A stretch of 64,000 bases of DNA from Microvirga roseola (GTDB lineage Bacteria > Pseudomonadota > Alphaproteobacteria > Rhizobiales > Beijerinckiaceae): the NCBI RefSeq assembly GCF_020866965.1, contig NZ_JAJATX010000001.1, forward strand, positions 186,001 to 250,000, written 5' to 3'. Under the pieces are notes generated by a model. The model had not been told where the DNA came from. It did no database searches and worked only from the letters and a program-made list of their open reading frames with translations. A program made the translations under genes and the position numbers. Below, piece by piece: positions 37,303-45,991 of the stretch (positions within the stretch are counted from its first letter, which is position 1; each line of letters begins with the position of its first letter).

Positions 37303-38475
37303 ATGAAACCGCTCGAGGGCCTCAAGGTCCTGGAACTCGCACGCATCCTGGCCGGTCCCTGGGTCGGCCAGCTTCTGGCCGATCTCGGTGCGGATGTGGT
37401 GAAGGTGGAGCGTCCCGGCTCCGGGGACGATACCCGCGGCTGGGGTCCGCCCTTCATTGAGGGTGCGGAAGGCGGCGACCTCTCGGCGGCCTACTTTCAT
37501 TCCTGCAATCGCGGCAAACGCTCCATTGCGGCCGATTTCGAAACGCCGGAGGGGCAGGATCTCGTCCGGAACCTCGCGGCCCATGCGGACGTGGTCATCG
37601 AGAATTTCAAGGTCGGCGGCCTGAAGAAATACGGCCTCGACTATGAGAGCCTCAAACGGATCAATCCGCGTCTCGTCTATTGCTCGATCACGGGCTTCGG
37701 CCAGAACGGGCCCTATGCCTCCCGCGCCGGCTACGATTTCATGATCCAGGGGATGGGCGGCATCATGGACCTGACGGGCGATCCTGATGGAGAGCCTCAG
37801 AAGATCGGCGTCGCCTTCGCCGACATCTTCACCGGCGTCTATTCGGTGGTGGGCGTGCTCGCGGCCTTGCGTCGCCGCGACCAGACGGGGGAGGGGGCGC
37901 ATCTCGATATGGCGCTCCTCGATGTCCAGACGAGCGTGCTGGCAAACCAGGCCATGAACTATCTGGCTTCGGGCAGGGCTCCCCGCCGCATGGGCAACGC
38001 CCATCCCAACATCGTGCCGTACCAGGTCTTCCCGGTGGCGGACGGCCACGTGATCGTGGCCGTGGGCAATGACGGGCAGTATGCCCGCTTCGTGACGGTG
38101 CTGGGCCGGCCTGAGCTGGCGCAGGACGAGCGCTTCAGGACGAATGCGGGCCGGGTCGGGCACCGGGCCGAACTCGTCGCCATGCTCACCGAGCTGACGC
38201 TCAGGACCTCCCGCGACGCCTTGCTGGCGGCTCTCGAAAAGCAGGGCGTTCCGGCGGGACCGATCAATTCCGTGGCCGATGTCTTCGCCGATCCCCAGGT
38301 GATCGCGCGGGGCCTGCGGATCGACCTGCCCTCGGACTATGCCAAGGGCGGGACCATTCCCTCCGTTCGCTCCCCCATCGTGCTGGACGGGGAGCACATG
38401 GCGGCGAACAGGCCTTCGCCCCGCCTCGGCGAGCACACGGACGAGGTGCTGAACGATCCGTCCTGGATCACCTAA
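37303..38475 (+). CDS. Class III (CaiB/BaiF) CoA-transferase, probable glutarate CoA-transferase
   Basis: 390 residues from the ATG at 37303, four bases after the dapB-like stop. It has the family N-terminus LEGLKVLELARILAGPWVGQ LLADLGADVVKVE, the segment SITGFGQNGPYASRAGYDFM, and the catalytic Asp in FADIFTGVYSV near residue 170. These enzymes move CoA between acids. Its operon partner gcdH makes glutarate activation (glutarate plus succinyl-CoA) the best guess, equivalent to GcdG. Confidence 0.88.
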   Translation: MKPLEGLKVLELARILAGPWVGQLLADLGADVVKVERPGSGDDTRGWGPPFIEGAEGGDLSAAYFHSCNRGKRSIAADFETPEGQDLVRNLAAHADVVIENFKVGGLKKYGLDYESLKRINPRLVYCSITGFGQNGPYASRAGYDFMIQGMGGIMDLTGDPDGEPQKIGVAFADIFTGVYSVVGVLAALRRRDQTGEGAHLDMALLDVQTSVLANQAMNYLASGRAPRRMGNAHPNIVPYQVFPVADGHVIVAVGNDGQYARFVTVLGRPELAQDERFRTNAGRVGHRAELVAMLTELTLRTSRDALLAALEKQGVPAGPINSVADVFADPQVIARGLRIDLPSDYAKGGTIPSVRSPIVLDGEHMAANRPSPRLGEHTDEVLNDPSWIT

Positions 38476-38493
38476 GGGCGCTAGGCGCCCTCC

Positions 38494-39066
38494 CTATTCG
38501 GCGATGCCTTTCTTAAGCAGGCGCTCGATGGCCGCCATGATCCGGTTGCGGTCCTCTTCCGAGAACGGGCTGAGCTTGTGCATCTCGAGGCTGCTCAGGC
38601 CTTCGGTGGCGAGCCAGGCGACCAGGGCAGCGTCTACGTCGTCCGAGGTTGACTTGAGCTGCTTCAGCGTTTCCTTGATGACCTGACGGACCGGGTCGAG
38701 GAGACCTGGATTCTCAGCTGTGGCCGCCAGCATCCCGGTGGCCACATCCTGCATCTTGCCCCCGCAACAGATGTTGAGGAGGGTTTTGGTCACCACGCGG
38801 GCTTCCAGGTTGGGGCCCGGGCCGGCCTGCTCCCGCAAGACCTCCCGCTCGGCTGCGACCTGCTCGATCATGCGCTGGATCATGCCCTGCAGTAGTGCTT
38901 CCTTCGTGGGGAAATTGTAGAGCAGACCGCCTTTGCTGAGCCCGGCCCTCTCGGCAACGGCGTCCAGCGTCAGCCGTCCGGCGCCAATCTCACCGACAAG
39001 CTCTGCGGCCGCATCAAGAATTTTTTCTCGTGAACTCTTGCGGCCTCGGGTACAGGGGAACAGCAT
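38494..39066 (-). CDS. TetR-family repressor of the adjacent RND efflux genes
   Basis: 190 residues from the ATG at 39064-39066, with GAGAGG just upstream. The helix-turn-helix is in TLDAVAERAGLSKGGLLYNF near residues 35-55. A C-terminal ligand domain has the pair CC (ICCGGKMQDVATG). It is divergent from the efflux operon. A perfect inverted repeat lies 20 bases upstream of the start, as for autoregulated AcrR/NalC-like repressors. Confidence 0.9.
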   Translation of the reverse strand: MLFPCTRGRKSSREKILDAAAELVGEIGAGRLTLDAVAERAGLSKGGLLYNFPTKEALLQGMIQRMIEQVAAEREVLREQAGPGPNLEARVVTKTLLNICCGGKMQDVATGMLAATAENPGLLDPVRQVIKETLKQLKSTSDDVDAALVAWLATEGLSSLEMHKLSPFSEEDRNRIMAAIERLLKKGIAE

Positions 39067-39082
39067 CGACCTCTCTTGCAAC

Positions 39083-39102
39083 TAAACCGTCCAGACGGTA
39101 TA
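39083..39102. promoter_or_regulatory. TetR operator between repressor and RND pump genes
   Basis: ACCGTC (39086-39091) and GACGGT (39094-39099) form a perfect inverted repeat with two bases between. Two more matching pairs lie outside it (39083-39084 with 39101-39102). Arms of this kind (ACCGTC...GACGGT) are frequent TetR operators in alphaproteobacteria. The site is 20 bases from the repressor start and about 110 bases before the adaptor start. Confidence 0.7.
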
Positions 39103-39208
39103 TAAATGCCTGCCACGGCATTGGCGTCAAGGGAAAGCCGCGCTAATGCCGCACCTCTCAATTCATATAGGGGCCCGAATCAAGGGCCGGAAATCTCGGA
39201 AAAAGCCT

Positions 39209-40342
39209 ATGAAACGGCGCATCGTAGTCTCCCTCGTCTTCATTCTTGCCATCGGACTTTGCGCCGGGGTGGTCTGGTTCAACTTTTTCCGCGACGGCAT
39301 GATCAAGCAGTTCTTCGCTAACATGCAGCCGCCGGCGCAGACTGTCTCGGCCGCAAAGGTGGAGGCCAATACCTGGACGCCGGCGATCAGCGCCATCGGC
39401 ACGGCCAAGGCCGCGAACGGCGTTGAACTGGCCGTACAGGTCGGCGGTGTCGTAAAGGAAATCCGTTTCAAGCCGAACCAGCAGGTTCAGCAGGGCGATC
39501 TCCTCGTGCAGATCGACGATGCCGTCGACCGGGCGGATCTGGCGAATGCGCAGGCCCAGGTGAGGCTCGCCGAGAGCAACTTCGAGCGCTCCAAGGCGCT
39601 CGCTGCCCGCGGAATTGCGGCCGAAGCGACTTTCGAGCAGAACCAGGCCCAGCTCGCGACCGCCCGCGCCCAGGAAGCCCGTGTCAGGGCCGTCATCGAG
39701 CAGAAGGCGCTCGAGGCGCCGTTCTCCGGCGTCATCGGCATCCCGCGCATCGACGTGGGCCAGTACGTGCAGCCCGGCACCGCTGTAGCGAGCTTCCAGA
39801 ACCTCCAATCGATGAAAGTGGACTTCACCGTGCCGGAGCAGATGGCGGAGCAGATCGGCCTCGGCCAGGAGGTCCGCATGGGCAACAGCGAGACGGACAT
39901 GCCCTTCAAGGGGCGCGTCACGGGTAAGGACCCGCGCGTCGATCCGAAGACGCGTCTCGTCTCCGTCCAGGCCGTCGTCGACGAGAACAAGGACGGCGCG
40001 ATCCTGCCGGGTCAGTTCCTGCATGTGGAAGTGATCCTGCCGGAGCAGCCCAACGTCATCACCGTGCCACAGACGGCGGTTATCTCCAGCCTCTACGGCG
40101 ATTACGTCTATACGATCGAGCAGGAAGAGCGCGCTGGGCAGCCGGCCCAGGTGGTGAAGCAGGTTTTCGTGAAGACCGGCCGCCGTCGCGGAGGCTCTCT
40201 CGAGATCCTGTCGGGCATCACCCCCGGCCAGCAGGTCGTCGCCTCGGGGCAGAACAAGCTCCAGGCCGGCTCGACCGTCAAGATCGACAACTCCATTGAT
40301 GTGACAAAGCTCGACGCGACGAAGCTCGCGAACGGCCGATAG
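39209..40342 (+). CDS. RND efflux periplasmic adaptor (membrane fusion protein)
   Basis: About 377 residues from the ATG at 39209; an in-frame ATG at 39146 would add 21 mostly basic residues. The N-terminal anchor is RRIVVSLVFILAIGLCAGVV. The lipoyl half-motifs (LAVQVGGVVKEIRFKPNQQV, VIEQKALEAPFSGVIGIPRI) flank a helical hairpin (ANAQAQVRLAESNFERSKAL) that contacts the outer-membrane channel, and a beta-barrel and membrane-proximal domain follow. No lipoprotein box is present. It pairs with the permease 12 bases downstream. No TolC-like gene is nearby. Confidence 0.93.
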   Translation: MKRRIVVSLVFILAIGLCAGVVWFNFFRDGMIKQFFANMQPPAQTVSAAKVEANTWTPAISAIGTAKAANGVELAVQVGGVVKEIRFKPNQQVQQGDLLVQIDDAVDRADLANAQAQVRLAESNFERSKALAARGIAAEATFEQNQAQLATARAQEARVRAVIEQKALEAPFSGVIGIPRIDVGQYVQPGTAVASFQNLQSMKVDFTVPEQMAEQIGLGQEVRMGNSETDMPFKGRVTGKDPRVDPKTRLVSVQAVVDENKDGAILPGQFLHVEVILPEQPNVITVPQTAVISSLYGDYVYTIEQEERAGQPAQVVKQVFVKTGRRRGGSLEILSGITPGQQVVASGQNKLQAGSTVKIDNSIDVTKLDATKLANGR

Positions 40343-40353
40343 GCAACAACGCC

Positions 40354-43300
40354 ATGAGTTTCACGGAACTGTTCATCCGCCGCCCCGTCCTGTCGATGGT
40401 GGTGAGCCTCCTGATCCTGCTGCTCGGCACGCAGGGTCTGATGAACCTCCAGGTGCGCCAGTACCCGGAGGTCGAGGAGACCACGATCACCATCACGACC
40501 GCCTATACGGGCGCCAGCGCCGACCTGATGCAGGGCTTCATCAGCACGCCCATCGCCAAATCCGTGTCGAGCGCGGAAGGCGTCGATTACGTGACGACGC
40601 AAAGCCGTCAGGGGCTGAGCACGGTCTCCGTGCGCATGCGCCTGAACACGGACCCGAACGCCGCGCTCACCGAGGTGACGTCCAAGGTGCAGCAGGTGCG
40701 CGCTCAGCTTCCCTCGGAAGCCGAGGACCCGGTCATCATGAAGGGCACGGGCCAGACCTTCGCCCTCATGTACATCACCTTCGGCAGCACGGAGATGAAT
40801 CCGGAGCAGGTCTCCGAATTCCTCACCCGCGTGGTGCAGCCGCGCTTCGCGACCCTCGAGGGCGTCGGCAATGCCGAGATCCTCGGCGGGCGCGACTTCT
40901 CCATGCGCGTCTGGATCGATCCCGTGCGCCTCGCAGCCCGCGGCGTGACCGCAGGCGACGTGGTGACGGCGATCCGCGCCAACAACTTCCTTGCGGCTCC
41001 CGGCAAGACGCAGAACGAGTACGTGGCCTACACGCTCGATATGCGGACCACGCTGCAGAGGCCTGAGACTTTCGGCACGCTGCCGATCCGCTCCAACGGC
41101 GATCAGGTCGTGCGTCTGCGCGACGTGGCCGACGTGGAGCTCGGCCCCAAGAGCACGGACGTGAAGGTCAGCTTCAACGGCAGCGAAGGCACCTTCATCG
41201 GCATCGTGCCCACGCCCTCCGCCAACCCGCTGACCGTGGCCGACGAGGTGACCAAGGCCATCGACGCGATCCGCCCGACCCTGCCGAAGGGCATGACGGT
41301 CGAGATCGTCTATGACGCCTCGAGCTTCATCTCGGCTTCGATCGAGGAGGTGTTTAAGACCATCGGCGAGGCGGCGCTCATCGTCGTGGTGGTGATCCTG
41401 CTGTTCCTGGGCTCGTTCCGCTCGGTGCTGATCCCCATCGTCACGATCCCGCTGTCGCTCATCGGCGTCTGCTTCTTCCTCTATGCCCTGGGCTATTCCA
41501 TCAACCTGCTCACTCTGCTCGCCATGGTGCTCGCCATCGGCCTCGTGGTCGACGACGCCATCGTGGTGCTGGAGAACATCCACCGCCACATCGAGGAAGG
41601 GCTGAAGCCGGTCCAGGCCGCCATAGTCGGCATGAGGGAGATCTTCCTGCCGATCGTCTCCATGACGATCACGCTAGCGGCCGTCTATGCGCCCATCGGC
41701 TTCACGCAAGGGCTGACCGGATCGCTCTTCCGCGAGTTCGCCTTCACGCTCGCAGGCGCGGTGATCATCTCGGGCATCATCGCGGTCACCCTGTCGCCCA
41801 TGATGTCGTCGAAGCTCCTGAAGTCGCATGGCGCGCAGGGCCGCTTCGCCGCCTTCGTGGACCGCAACTTCACGCGGCTGGAGAACTGGTATGCGCGGCG
41901 TCTGAAGGGCTCGCTGGATTATCGTGGCGTGACCCTCGTCATCGTCGCCACACTACTTTCCACCACGGCCTTCATGTTTATGAACACCTCCTCCGAACTT
42001 GCGCCGGAAGAGGATCAGGGCGCCTATCTCGGCCTCGTCAATGCGCCGAAATATGCGACCGCCGATTACACGCAGACCTTCTCGACCCAGTTCACCAATG
42101 CGGGCGAGAAGATCCCGGAGATCGACGCCTCGTTTCTGATCGTAGGCGTCGACGGCGGCGGCGGCGGCTTCGTCGGCTTCAAGCTGAAGGAGTGGAGCGA
42201 GCGTGAGAAGAAGGGACCCGTCACGAAGCAGGAGATCCAGAATCTCCTGGATCAGAATGCCGGCGTCCAGGCCTTCGTCTTCGCGCCTCCGTCCCTGCCG
42301 GGTGCGGGCGGCGGCCTGCCGATCCAGTACGTGCTTCGCACCATCGGCGATCCGGCTCAGGCCTACGAGGTCGCGGAGCAGGTCCGTCAGCGGGCGATGA
42401 AGTCCGGCAAATTCATCGTCGTCCAGAACTCGGTCTCCTACGAGACGCCGCGTGCGCGCATCACCGTCGACCGCGACCGTGCGGCGGCGCTCGGCGTGCC
42501 GGTCTCCGAGATCGGCAACACGCTCGGCGCCCTCGTCGGCGGAGCCCCGATCTCAAAGTTCGACCGGGACAGCCGGAGCTACGACGTGATCAGCCAGGTG
42601 CGCCAGATGGATCGCCTGAACCCCGAGCGCCTGGGCCAGTACTATGTCCGCGCGTCCGACGGGTCCATGGTGCCGCTCTCCGCCCTGGTGCGCATCGAGA
42701 CAGATGCCGCGCCTGCCGCCATCGAGCAGTTCAATCAGCTCAATGCGGCGACGCTCTCGGCGCTGCCTCTGCCCGGTGTGACCACGTCGGAAGGCCTGGC
42801 GACCCTGCGTTCCATTGCGCAGGAGGTCATGCCGGAAGGCTTCTACGAGGACTTCGCCGGTCAGTCGCGCCTCGAGATCCAGGAGGGCAACTCCATCGCG
42901 CTCGCCTTCGGGCTCGCCATCATCGTGATCTATCTGGTGCTGGCGGCGCAGTTCGAGAGCTTCCGCGATCCGTTCATCATCATGATGTCGGTGCCGCTCT
43001 CGATCTTCGGCGCGATGATCTTCCTGAACCTCGGTCTGGCGACGCTCAACATCTACACGCAGGTGGGCCTGATCACCCTGGTGGGTCTGATCACGAAGCA
43101 CGGCATCCTGATGGTGGAGTTCGCCAACGAGCTCAAGGAGAAGCACGGCATGAGAAGGCGCGAGGCGATTCAGGAAGCCGCCCGCGTGCGCCTGCGTCCG
43201 ATTCTCATGACGACCGCCGCAATGGTGCTGGGCGTTGCGCCGCTCATCACGGCGAGCGGCGCAGGCGCTGCGGCCCGCTTCTCGATGGGCCTCGTGATCG

Positions 43301-43437
43301 CCTCGGGCATGTCCATCGGCACGGTCTTCACGCTCTTCGTGGTTCCGATGTTCTACACCCTCATCTCGCGTGAGACGAGGCCGCAGGAGCAAGCCCATAT
43401 GGAGCCTGCTCCGCACCCGGCCCTCGCTGCGGAATAA
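40354..43437 (+). CDS. RND efflux permease, HAE1 family
   Basis: A 1027-residue AcrB/MexF-like proton antiporter. The N-terminus is SFTELFIRRPVLSMVVSLLI; the proton-relay aspartates are in AIGLVVDDAIVVLENIHRH (TM4); the matching lysine is in VGLITKHGILMVEFANE (TM10). The two large periplasmic loops hold the porter domains, including the glycine-rich segment SLPGAGGGLPIQYVL. The length is the family norm. It forms a trimer with the adjacent adaptor. A well-formed terminator directly follows. Confidence 0.94.
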   Translation: MSFTELFIRRPVLSMVVSLLILLLGTQGLMNLQVRQYPEVEETTITITTAYTGASADLMQGFISTPIAKSVSSAEGVDYVTTQSRQGLSTVSVRMRLNTDPNAALTEVTSKVQQVRAQLPSEAEDPVIMKGTGQTFALMYITFGSTEMNPEQVSEFLTRVVQPRFATLEGVGNAEILGGRDFSMRVWIDPVRLAARGVTAGDVVTAIRANNFLAAPGKTQNEYVAYTLDMRTTLQRPETFGTLPIRSNGDQVVRLRDVADVELGPKSTDVKVSFNGSEGTFIGIVPTPSANPLTVADEVTKAIDAIRPTLPKGMTVEIVYDASSFISASIEEVFKTIGEAALIVVVVILLFLGSFRSVLIPIVTIPLSLIGVCFFLYALGYSINLLTLLAMVLAIGLVVDDAIVVLENIHRHIEEGLKPVQAAIVGMREIFLPIVSMTITLAAVYAPIGFTQGLTGSLFREFAFTLAGAVIISGIIAVTLSPMMSSKLLKSHGAQGRFAAFVDRNFTRLENWYARRLKGSLDYRGVTLVIVATLLSTTAFMFMNTSSELAPEEDQGAYLGLVNAPKYATADYTQTFSTQFTNAGEKIPEIDASFLIVGVDGGGGGFVGFKLKEWSEREKKGPVTKQEIQNLLDQNAGVQAFVFAPPSLPGAGGGLPIQYVLRTIGDPAQAYEVAEQVRQRAMKSGKFIVVQNSVSYETPRARITVDRDRAAALGVPVSEIGNTLGALVGGAPISKFDRDSRSYDVISQVRQMDRLNPERLGQYYVRASDGSMVPLSALVRIETDAAPAAIEQFNQLNAATLSALPLPGVTTSEGLATLRSIAQEVMPEGFYEDFAGQSRLEIQEGNSIALAFGLAIIVIYLVLAAQFESFRDPFIIMMSVPLSIFGAMIFLNLGLATLNIYTQVGLITLVGLITKHGILMVEFANELKEKHGMRRREAIQEAARVRLRPILMTTAAMVLGVAPLITASGAGAAARFSMGLVIASGMSIGTVFTLFVVPMFYTLISRETRPQEQAHMEPAPHPALAAE

Positions 43438-43439
43438 AG

Positions 43440-43466
43440 AAAAGGCCGGGCATCGCCCGGCCTTTT
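43440..43466 (+). terminator. Rho-independent terminator after the RND permease
   Basis: A 12-bp stem running from aaaaggccgggc-type sequence (43440-43451) to gcccggcctttt (43455-43466) around the loop ATC, starting three bases after the stop. The arms end in A and T runs, so it also works on the other strand. Confidence 0.85.
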
Positions 43467-43575
43467 GAGTAAGGTCTCGAAGAAGGCGGGAACGGTGCCG
43501 TTTCCGCCTTCATTACGTTCAACGCCTGATCGCCGCCGGCGGTTCCGCTTTATCTGCGGGACCGCCGAGGAATTT

Positions 43576-44028
43576 TCAGCGGCCGATCTCGCCCTCGACT
43601 TCCATGAAGGGGGAGACGGATTTGAAGCCGGCCTGCTCGGCGGCCTTGCGCACGGCTTCGGCTACTTCCTTCGAATGGATCTCGACAGTTTCGCCGGTCT
43701 TCGAATCGACGAACATCACCTTCATGGCGCTCACATCGGGCTGGCCATGGGAGACGACATAGGAGTTCTGCGTGGCGAGCCGGTGGACGAGGCCTGCATC
43801 GCGCAGGAAGTCGAGCGCACGGTAGATCGTCACCGGAGCCAGGCGCTTCTTGTCGCTGCTGAGGCGGTCGACAAGATCGTAGGCGCCCACAGGGCCGCCA
43901 CTCTGCACAAGCTCGCGATAGACGCGCTCGCGGATCGGCGTCAGCCGGAGGTTGTTCTGGCGACACAGGTCGTCCGCACGGCGGAGGAGATTCTCCTCTT
44001 CTTCTTTTCTGGTGGCTCTGGTGCTCAT
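43576..44028 (-). CDS. Fur-family protein lacking metal-binding residues
   Basis: A 150-residue Fur-like regulator. The winged helix is intact (NLRLTPIRERVYRELVQSGG; APVTIYRALDFLRDAGLVHR). The usual His/Cys metal sites are gone: where Zur has ACKHPHHHDMAAFAICEECG this protein reads VVSHGQPDVSAMKVMFVDSK, and the C-terminal Cys pair is absent. The two cysteines of Zur are absent, and only scattered His remain (SHGQ, EIHSKE). It lies 201 bases downstream of zur on the same strand. It may be a metal-independent DNA-binding protein or use a different signal. The start has AGGAGC upstream. Confidence 0.8.
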   Translation of the reverse strand: MSTRATRKEEEENLLRRADDLCRQNNLRLTPIRERVYRELVQSGGPVGAYDLVDRLSSDKKRLAPVTIYRALDFLRDAGLVHRLATQNSYVVSHGQPDVSAMKVMFVDSKTGETVEIHSKEVAEAVRKAAEQAGFKSVSPFMEVEGEIGR

Positions 44029-44052
44029 GGGCCTGCTCCTGTTATTACGAAA

Positions 44053-44070
44053 CCTACATATTCATATAGG
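44053..44070. promoter_or_regulatory. Imperfect inverted repeat upstream of the degenerate Fur gene
   Basis: CCTACATAT and TCATATAGG (44053-44070) pair at six of eight checked positions, 25 bases before the start codon. This AT-rich palindrome could be a Fur-family operator for autoregulation. Confidence 0.4.
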
Positions 44071-44099
44071 CAAAGCTGCGCCCGAACAATGTGTTATCG

Positions 44100-44124
44100 T
44101 TGCAATATGTGCTTGCAAATGTGC
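44100..44124. repeat. Tandem TTGCAA-N-ATGTGC direct repeat upstream of the degenerate Fur gene
   Basis: TTGCAATATGTGC (44100-44112) is followed directly by TTGCAAATGTGC (44113-44124). TGCAA/TTGCA half-sites are a theme of Mur/Fur manganese or iron boxes in Hyphomicrobiales (from memory). It lies in the 201-base gap between the two Fur-family genes, about 72 bases upstream of the second. Confidence 0.4.
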
Positions 44125-44229
44125 ATATTCCGCAAAGGAATTTGGCATTTCAACAGAGAATTGGGAGTCAGACTGACGTACCGTTCTAAAAAAAACAGCT
44201 AAATTTGCCTCAAGTTACAGATCGGCGTT

Positions 44230-44640
44230 TCACTTGGCGCAGGTTTCGCAGCGGCCTCTGATTTCGACCGTTACCTTCTTCGGGCAGAAGGCGTTGTCGT
44301 CACTCCACTGGGATAAGCTTCCGCTAAGCTGCGAATCAGTGAACTCCGTCACCAATCCGCATTCCTCGCAAATGGCGAAAGCAGCCATGTCGTGGTGATG
44401 CGGATGCTTGCAGGCGACATAGGCGTTCAGGCTCTCGAGTCGATGGGCGAGGCCTTTCTCGATCAGCTTGTCGAGAGACCTGTAGACGGTGGGCGGCGTC
44501 ACGGCGCCCTTCGAGCGCATCTTGTCCAGCACCTCATAAGCCGAGAGCGGATTCTGCGCCGCCGCGAGGATTCGGTGAACCCGCCGCTGCGTCTCATTCA
44601 GCTCCTCGAGCGCATGATCATGGTGGTGGTGCGAGGCCAT
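44230..44640 (-). CDS. zur: Zinc uptake regulator Zur (Fur family)
   Basis: 136 residues. The N-terminus is His-rich (MASHHHHDHALEELNETQRR). The winged helix (SAYEVLDKMRSKGAVTPPTV YRSLDKLIEKGLAHR) leads to the metal region ACKHPHHHDMAAFAICEECG with the structural CxxC, and the C-terminus ends CETCAK with a second Cys pair. These match alphaproteobacterial Zur, which represses zinc uptake genes when zinc is replete. No znuABC is in the window, so it acts at a distance. Confidence 0.88.
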   Translation of the reverse strand: MASHHHHDHALEELNETQRRVHRILAAAQNPLSAYEVLDKMRSKGAVTPPTVYRSLDKLIEKGLAHRLESLNAYVACKHPHHHDMAAFAICEECGLVTEFTDSQLSGSLSQWSDDNAFCPKKVTVEIRGRCETCAK

Positions 44641-44795
44641 TCTGAAAGGTCAACTCCGACGATGCATCGTAAGGCATAGGTCATCATTGGAGAAGATATT
44701 TCAAGGCAGCCATGAGCGGGCGGACTCCATGACACGTCATGCATTGGTCAGAAGCTGCGAAATCTTCTGCCGGTCAGCCGACAGGAGAGAGAAAT

Positions 44796-45971
44796 TTAGA
44801 CGTCGACCCAGGCAGTCTTGCCCTCGGAAGAGCGAACTGCAGCTTCGATGAACCGAACGCCGCGCACACCCTGCTCGACGGTCGGAACCTGGAGCGAGAA
44901 GGAATCGGGCTCGCGGCCCTCGAGGCGCGCTGCGATCTGCTCCGCCACATCCGTGTAGAGCTGGGTGAAGCCTTCCAGGTAGCCTTCCGGGTGGCCGCCG
45001 GGAATGCGCGAGGCCGCGCGGGACACATCGTTCGCCCCATAGCCGTTACGGCGGATGATACGGGGCGGCTCGCCGAGAGGGGAGAAGAGCAGGGAGTTTG
45101 GATTCTCCTGGTCCCACTCCAGGCCGGCCTTCTCGCCATAGACGCGGATGCGAAGCCCGTTCTCGAGACCCGAGGCCACCTGGCTGCACCAGAGCATGCC
45201 CCGGGCGCCAGACGCAAACCGCAGCATCATATGCGCATTGTCGTCGAGCCTGCGGCCTTCCACGAATGTGTGCAGCTCCGCCGAGAGCGATGCGACTTCA
45301 TCGGCCGCGATGAACTCGGCCAGGTTGAAGGCATGGGTGCCGATATCGCCCACGGCTCCTGCGGGACCCGAGCGCGCCGGATCGGTGCGCCATTCGGCCT
45401 GCTTGCTGCCGGTTTCCTCCACCCGGGTCGCCAGCCAGTCCTGGGCATATTCCACCTGCACGAGGCGGATGTGCCCGAGTTCGCCCGCCTGCACCATGGC
45501 GCGCGCCTGCCGTACCAGCGGGTAGCCGGTATAATTGTGCGTCACTGCGAAGACGAGGCCCGTCTCGCGCGCGAGCTTCGCCAGATCCTCGGCCTCCTGC
45601 CGGGTCGTGGTGAGGGGCTTGTCGCAGATCACGTGGATTCCGGCCTCGAGAAAGGCCCGAGCCGCCGGAGCATGGGCATGATTGGGCGTGACGATGGCCA
45701 CCCCATCGATGCGATCCTCACGCTCCTTCTCCCGCCGGGCCATCTCCTCGAAACTGCCATAGATGCGGTCCGGATTCAGAAGAAGGTCCTCGCCGGAGAG
45801 CCGCGCCCGCTCCGGATCGGACGACAGGGCTCCGGCGACGAGCTCCCAGCGGTCGTCGAGCCGGGCCGCGATCCGGTGCACGGCGCCGATGAAGGCGCCC
45901 CGCCCGCCGCCGACCATGCCGAGGCGAAGGCGGCGGTTCAGTCTCTGATCCTGCGATGCCGTGATGGTCAT
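44796..45971 (-). CDS. Gfo/Idh/MocA family sugar dehydrogenase
   Basis: 391 residues from the ATG at 45969-45971. The Rossmann motif is LGMVGGGRGAFIGAVHR, followed by the family motif VICDKPLTTT (usually EKP) and the catalytic segment GAVGDIGTHAFNLAEF. It oxidises or epimerises a sugar or polyol using NAD(P). It is the last gene of the operon ATPase, permease, binding protein, isomerase, dehydrogenase. The pairing with a TIM-barrel isomerase resembles inositol (iol-type) catabolic sets, but the exact sugar cannot be read from sequence. Confidence 0.88.
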   Translation of the reverse strand: MTITASQDQRLNRRLRLGMVGGGRGAFIGAVHRIAARLDDRWELVAGALSSDPERARLSGEDLLLNPDRIYGSFEEMARREKEREDRIDGVAIVTPNHAHAPAARAFLEAGIHVICDKPLTTTRQEAEDLAKLARETGLVFAVTHNYTGYPLVRQARAMVQAGELGHIRLVQVEYAQDWLATRVEETGSKQAEWRTDPARSGPAGAVGDIGTHAFNLAEFIAADEVASLSAELHTFVEGRRLDDNAHMMLRFASGARGMLWCSQVASGLENGLRIRVYGEKAGLEWDQENPNSLLFSPLGEPPRIIRRNGYGANDVSRAASRIPGGHPEGYLEGFTQLYTDVAEQIAARLEGREPDSFSLQVPTVEQGVRGVRFIEAAVRSSEGKTAWVDV

Positions 45972-45991
45972 GGTGCCTGCTCCACCCTTGC

